NCBI RefSeq assembly: GCF_040869035.1 | Contig: NZ_CP162100.1 | Location: forward strand, 2,480,001-2,544,000 | DNA length: 64,000 bases | Reading direction: 5' to 3' | DNA from: Vibrio sp. NTOU-M3 | GTDB taxonomy: Bacteria; Pseudomonadota; Gammaproteobacteria; Enterobacterales; Vibrionaceae | Shown here: piece after piece, positions 60,427 through 64,000 of the stretch | How the letters are laid out: every line of letters starts with the position of its first letter | How positions within the stretch are numbered: position 1 is the first letter of the stretch | Position numbers and translations under genes: made by a program | Notes under the pieces: generated by a model | The model's input: the letters and a program-made list of their open reading frames with translations, nothing else | Databases searched by the model: none | What the model was told of the DNA's origin: nothing

Positions 60427-61344
60427 TTATCCGTGGCTGAGCACCGCTTCAGCCACTACTTTTCTTAGCCAACGATTTTTCTCTTCATGCTTGTGAGCTT
60501 TGAGATAAAGCAATTGGATATCAAAATCCGCCACTTCTATTGGCGCAGGTAGCGCGCAAAGCTGATCATCATATCCTTCACTTTGCGCAAAACGTTTTGG
60601 CACAATACAAACCAATTCACGTCCTTTTAGTAATCGGCGCACCGTTAAAAAATGTCGCGATGCCACCCCAACTCTGCGCTCATAGCCCAGCTTCGCTAAT
60701 TGCTTATCCACTTGAGTCTGTAAATTACCATCAGGGCTAACCAGCGCATGTTCAATACCGACAAAATCTTCCAGACTAATGGGTGGTGAAAAATCGACGA
60801 CTTCAGGGTCAAACAAGCACATGTGCTGTTCAGTGTAGAGTTTATCCGATAAAAACCGACGATTAAGGTTTTCAATACTGCCGATCACCACATCTAATGT
60901 TTCTCGCTCCACCAACTCAAAGTAGTTGCTGCGGTTCACATTGTAGAAACTGACTTGTGAATGTGGAGAGCCTAGTTTGATCTGATCATAAAGCGAGGCA
61001 GCAAAGAGCTGTTCAGCATAATCGGTTAACCCGATTTTCCAACTGCCAGCGAATTCTTGTGCCGAAAAGTGTTTTTTGCTCAGCAAATCATTCTTTATCG
61101 ATGCTAATAAGCTATCGATAAGCGGGGCAAGTTCATGTGAACGCTGCGTTGGCTCCATTTTCAGTCCCACCCGCTCAAACAGAGGATCGTCAAATAAAGC
61201 CCGCATTCGTTGCAATGTATGACTCATAGCTGATTGGCTGATGTAACACTGCTCAGCCGCTAAACTGACACTGTGAGTTTGGTAAAGAGCTTGAAACGCA
61301 ACCAACAGGTTTAGGTCGACCCCTTTCCAGTTAAACTCTTTCAT
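60427..61344 (-). CDS. LysR-type transcriptional regulator
   Basis: 305 residues. The DNA-binding domain (about 6-65) reads VDLNLLVAFQALYQTHSVSL, then CYISQSAMSHTLQRMR and FDDPLFERVG. A long effector domain follows (SWKIGLTDYAEQLFAASLYD onward). The NodD/LeuO-like branch. It is divergent from chrA, with 105 bases between starts, and so is the likely chrA regulator. Its stop is 8 bases from that of the convergent GGCT-fold gene. Confidence 0.9.
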   Translation of the reverse strand: MKEFNWKGVDLNLLVAFQALYQTHSVSLAAEQCYISQSAMSHTLQRMRALFDDPLFERVGLKMEPTQRSHELAPLIDSLLASIKNDLLSKKHFSAQEFAGSWKIGLTDYAEQLFAASLYDQIKLGSPHSQVSFYNVNRSNYFELVERETLDVVIGSIENLNRRFLSDKLYTEQHMCLFDPEVVDFSPPISLEDFVGIEHALVSPDGNLQTQVDKQLAKLGYERRVGVASRHFLTVRRLLKGRELVCIVPKRFAQSEGYDDQLCALPAPIEVADFDIQLLYLKAHKHEEKNRWLRKVVAEAVLSHG

Positions 61345-61449
61345 TACCTAATCCTATTTCATTCATATGGTTAATTAAAACTATTAATTTGAGTCATTCT
61401 AGTCTTTTTTTTACAGTGAAGGCAGTTAAAACCAAAGTGAGTGATCCTC

Positions 61450-62592
61450 ATGTTTTCGATTTTCAAAACCTTTTTTTGGCTCGGCTGGATAAGCTTTGGT
61501 GGCCCAGCGGCACATATTGGCTACTTCCGAAATACATTTGTAGAAAAGCTTAAATGGCTGGATGATAAAGATTACGCGCAAATTGTTGCGCTCAGCCAGT
61601 TCTTACCCGGGCCAGGCTCCAGTCAGGTCGGGTTTGCACTAGGATATAAACGCGGTGGTCTTTCAGGCGCTTGCATGGCTTTTTTAGGGTTCACTTTGCC
61701 ATCTGTTTTGATCATGTTGGCGCTAGCAGCGTTAAGCAGTCAGCTCACAGAGACGACCTTATTCCAAAACGTCGTTCATGGATTGAAATTGCTGGCAGTC
61801 GTTGTGGTCGCAGATGCTACTTGGGGGATGTATAAAAACTTTTGCCAAAGCAAACTATCAACAGGGCTTTGTGTCTTCACAGCCATTGCATTGCTCGTTA
61901 TGCCAAGCATATTAACGCAAATACTGGTGCTACTTGGAGCCGCGTTAATTGGCATCAAATATCTTCCTAAAGCAGAAATCAGTTACCACTCTCGATTTAA
62001 ACCCTCGATGGCCCCTCTGATGCTATTCGGCGCTCTACTTGTCGTGTTACCACTGGTGAGTTTGCACGTAAAACCGCTACAACTGTTCAGTGATTTCTTT
62101 CAAGCTGGTAGCTTAGTCTTTGGCGGTGGTCATGTTGTTCTTCCACTATTGCAAAACATTGTTGGTGATCAGTTAACACAAGATGGCTTCCTCACCGGCT
62201 ATGCTGCAGCCCAGGCCGTTCCGGGCCCAATGTTTACTTTTGCCACATATATTGGTTATGAAATGATGCCAGAAGCCCCGATGACAGGTGCATTGATTGC
62301 AACCGCCGGTGTATTCCTTCCGGGTTTTCTATTGCTGCTTGGCGTCCTCAAAAACTGGCAAGCACTTGCTCAAAACCGTCAGGTTTCGGGGGCCATAAAT
62401 GGTGTGAACGCTGCCGTTGTTGGCTTATTGCTCGCCGCTTTGTACCAACCCGTTTTTACAAGTGCCGTACTCAATGTCATTGACATTTCTCTGGTACTGG
62501 TCGGCTTCTATTTGCTCAAACAACTGAAACTACCGATTGTTTGGATGGTAGCTTTCTTTATTGCTTCCGGCGCTATTCGCGGTGTGTTCTAA
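61450..62592 (+). CDS. chrA: ChrA family chromate transporter
   Basis: About 380 residues, with two homologous CHR halves. FFWLGWISFGGPAAHIGYFR and LSQFLPGPGSSQVGFALGYK in the first half, and FQAGSLVFGGGHVVLPLLQ with YAAAQAVPGPMFTFATYIGY in the second, are diagnostic. It exports chromate as a sulfate mimic in some bacteria; the true anion here is unknown. A GTG at 61441 is an alternative start; ATG at 61450 gives the usual family N-terminus. Confidence 0.92.
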   Translation: MFSIFKTFFWLGWISFGGPAAHIGYFRNTFVEKLKWLDDKDYAQIVALSQFLPGPGSSQVGFALGYKRGGLSGACMAFLGFTLPSVLIMLALAALSSQLTETTLFQNVVHGLKLLAVVVVADATWGMYKNFCQSKLSTGLCVFTAIALLVMPSILTQILVLLGAALIGIKYLPKAEISYHSRFKPSMAPLMLFGALLVVLPLVSLHVKPLQLFSDFFQAGSLVFGGGHVVLPLLQNIVGDQLTQDGFLTGYAAAQAVPGPMFTFATYIGYEMMPEAPMTGALIATAGVFLPGFLLLLGVLKNWQALAQNRQVSGAINGVNAAVVGLLLAALYQPVFTSAVLNVIDISLVLVGFYLLKQLKLPIVWMVAFFIASGAIRGVF

Positions 62593-62600
62593 ACTCAAAA

Positions 62601-62630
62601 AACAAGGGAGAGCGACTGCTCTCCCTTGTT
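62601..62630. terminator. Bidirectional terminator between chrA and tadD
   Basis: AACAAGGGAGAGC and GCTCTCCCTTGTT form a perfect 13-bp stem with a GACT loop. Flanking A-rich and T-containing ends allow use on either strand. Confidence 0.88.
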
Positions 62631-62648
62631 AACTCTAACTTTTTAAAT

Positions 62649-63653
62649 TTACGGCTCACTCTGCTCTTCCCGAACCATTGCCAGTGCGCGCTCTAAGTTT
62701 TCATTCGCAACACGATAATAAGTAGGCTTTTTATCAATCGCTTGTTTTAAGTAAGGAATTGCCTTCTCTGGCTGTCCTTGCAGCATTAGAAAGTACCCTA
62801 CGTTGTTTAACGCCTCTGGTACATCCATCTGTTTTTGGAATACGTTCAACGCTCGCTTAACTTCCCCTTTTCCTAAATAAATCAGAGCCAGATTGTTGAG
62901 TGCTTTTTCGTTATCGGTGTCTTTTTCTAAAGCAGACAATGTGAACCGCTGAGCAAGCTGATAATCTCCAGACATGTAGTAGGAATAACCCACATTGATT
63001 AAAGCTTTTTGTGAATGTGGATTAATTTTAAGTGCTTGATTATAAAATGCTTGAGCCAATTCATGATTCGCTTTCACATCTTCTAACACACCTAAGCCAA
63101 TATAAGCGACCTGCGGTGAAGCGTTATCAATTTCCAATGTGTTTACTTTCTGGCTTTCGATCAGGTTATGCTTATTAACCGTTACATTGCTGCCTAAGCG
63201 CAACTGATCTGCGTTCAACGCTCTATAAAAATAAGTTGCTCCTTGGCTCACATCACCGCTTTTGGTGTACAAGCTACCAAGCTGTTCCAATACTTGAACG
63301 TTATTCGGGTTCTCTTCAATCGCCATCAAATAAGCTTTTTCCGCCAAGGGAAAATTCCCTCTCGCCTGATGGATCCGGCCGATATTGTAGAGGGAGCGAT
63401 CCTTCATTTTGGCGTTAGCGAAGGTTAATGAGCGGATGTATTCATACAAAGCCAAATCAAAGTTGTTGTTATTCAGCGCGATGTCAGCACGTTGAATCGC
63501 TTCTTTTTCATTCAATGGTGGTGCATCGCTGGTTAATGTATCAATTGGCTTACCCGTGTAAAGCGAGGTATCAATATCTGGCCCTTCATCCTTTGCGGCG
63601 CAAGCCGTTAATAGCAAGCATGAGGTCAGTAGAGCAAACGGAAGTCCTTTCAT
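62649..63653 (-). CDS. tadD: TPR-repeat lipoprotein of the Tad pilus system (TadD-like)
   Basis: 334 residues. Lipoprotein signal MKGLPFALLTSCLLLTAC (Cys 18), then an array of TPR repeats from about 52 to 325 (for example DLALYEYIRSLTFANAKMKD, QKALINVGYSYYMSGDYQLA, EKALNNLALIYLGKGEVKRA). TadD is the outer-membrane-associated pilotin-like lipoprotein of the tight-adherence (Flp pilus) machine. The tadC-type gene lies 9 bases upstream... the two are read in the order tadD after tadC on the minus strand only if tadC begins beyond the window; here tadC ends at 63663 and tadD starts at 63653. Confidence 0.85.
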   Translation of the reverse strand: MKGLPFALLTSCLLLTACAAKDEGPDIDTSLYTGKPIDTLTSDAPPLNEKEAIQRADIALNNNNFDLALYEYIRSLTFANAKMKDRSLYNIGRIHQARGNFPLAEKAYLMAIEENPNNVQVLEQLGSLYTKSGDVSQGATYFYRALNADQLRLGSNVTVNKHNLIESQKVNTLEIDNASPQVAYIGLGVLEDVKANHELAQAFYNQALKINPHSQKALINVGYSYYMSGDYQLAQRFTLSALEKDTDNEKALNNLALIYLGKGEVKRALNVFQKQMDVPEALNNVGYFLMLQGQPEKAIPYLKQAIDKKPTYYRVANENLERALAMVREEQSEP

Positions 63654-63662
63654 AGTGAATCC

Positions 63663-64000
63663 TTATTTTCCAAGGCTGGCAGAAAGAGACAGCATTGATG
63701 GCCCGATCGCAACAATAAAGAAACAGGGCCAAATAAATAGAAGCAATGGGAAGATCATTTTAGTGGGGATCTTTGCTGCAATCTCTTCCACTTCTTGATT
63801 GCGTTTGTCACGAAAATCTTCGGTATATTCCCGTAATGTCTGTGCCAAACTACCACCAATCCGTGAGGCGTGCGCGAGCATATTGACAAGTCCGGTGATC
63901 TCCGTCAATCCGGTGCGATCCACCAGATCTTCAAACGCATCCGACATTTCAATACCCGCTTTTATTTTGGCGCATACCGTGTCCAACTCGTCCGCAAAAT
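63663..64000 (-). CDS. tadC: TadC-type inner-membrane protein (partial, C-terminus)
   Basis: The last 112 or so codons of a T2SS-F-domain protein; the gene continues beyond the right edge. ADELDTVCAKIKAGIEMSDA, then VDRTGLTEITGLVNMLAHAS, RIGGSLAQTLREYTEDFR and the C-terminal helix MIFPLLLFIWPCFFIVAIGP are typical of TadC, one of two GspF-like platform proteins (TadB/TadC) of the Flp pilus. It ends nine bases before tadD begins, so both belong to one tad operon. Confidence 0.85.
   Translation of the reverse strand, partial: FADELDTVCAKIKAGIEMSDAFEDLVDRTGLTEITGLVNMLAHASRIGGSLAQTLREYTEDFRDKRNQEVEEIAAKIPTKMIFPLLLFIWPCFFIVAIGPSMLSLSASLGK

Overview
The window is a stretch of ordinary gammaproteobacterial chromosome, most likely the large chromosome of a Vibrio. 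Support comes from the gene order rdgC-phoBR-pstS-ppx-ppk1-pstCAB-phoU, prxA-oxyR-aceB-aceA-CBS and queA-tgt-yajC-secDF, from the long-form PstC and PstA, from a DUF2850-type protein, from two ERIC-like repeats of a Vibrio kind, and from a tad pilus operon at the right edge. I cannot name the species from sequence alone. I see no phage, integron, CRISPR array, rRNA or tRNA, and no clear insertion sequence.

Layout. 1-4.2 kb: csdE (partial), tcdA, mltA, a DUF2850-type protein, and argA under two ARG boxes. 4.2-4.5 kb: a small inverted-repeat-flanked element with a 60-codon ORF. 4.5-14 kb: recD-recB-recC, all on the minus strand. 14-20 kb: a TDT-family exporter with a divergent LysR gene, SOS-controlled yebG, cutC, a LysR gene and two small outer-membrane barrels. 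20-32 kb: the phosphate block, with phoU-pstB-pstA-pstC (minus), ppk1-ppx (plus) and pstS-phoR-phoB (minus), and Pho boxes in front of pstC and phoB. 32-37 kb: rdgC, a barrel protein, the tRNA hydroxylation gene trhP with a ferredoxin gene, mepA and a DUF1904-type protein. 37-43 kb: secF-secD-yajC-tgt-queA. 43-51 kb: a chemoreceptor, a CBS-domain protein, the glyoxylate-shunt pair aceA/aceB, oxyR, and divergent prxA. 51-58 kb: dapD and the glycerol regulon glpF-glpK-glpR-glpD. 58-64 kb: nnrS, a GGCT-fold protein, a LysR gene, chrA, tadD and tadC (partial).

How the parts work together. The phosphate block holds sensing (PhoR/PhoB, PhoU), high-affinity uptake (PstS, PstC, PstA, PstB) and polyphosphate metabolism (Ppk1, Ppx). 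OxyR and its probable target PrxA form a divergent peroxide-defence pair. The glp genes import, phosphorylate and oxidise glycerol, and the glpF and glpD leaders share a repressor-like motif. nnrS is preceded by a -24/-12 promoter and three GT-N7-AC sites, which points to NorR and nitric oxide control.

The most useful observations are regulatory: the NorR/sigma-54 arrangement at nnrS, paired ARG boxes at argA, a HexR-like site plus palindromes in the 600-bp aceB leader, the ERIC-like repeats, and the MITE-like element between argA and recD. I did not find a convincing undescribed multi-gene system; most of the window is conserved core genome.
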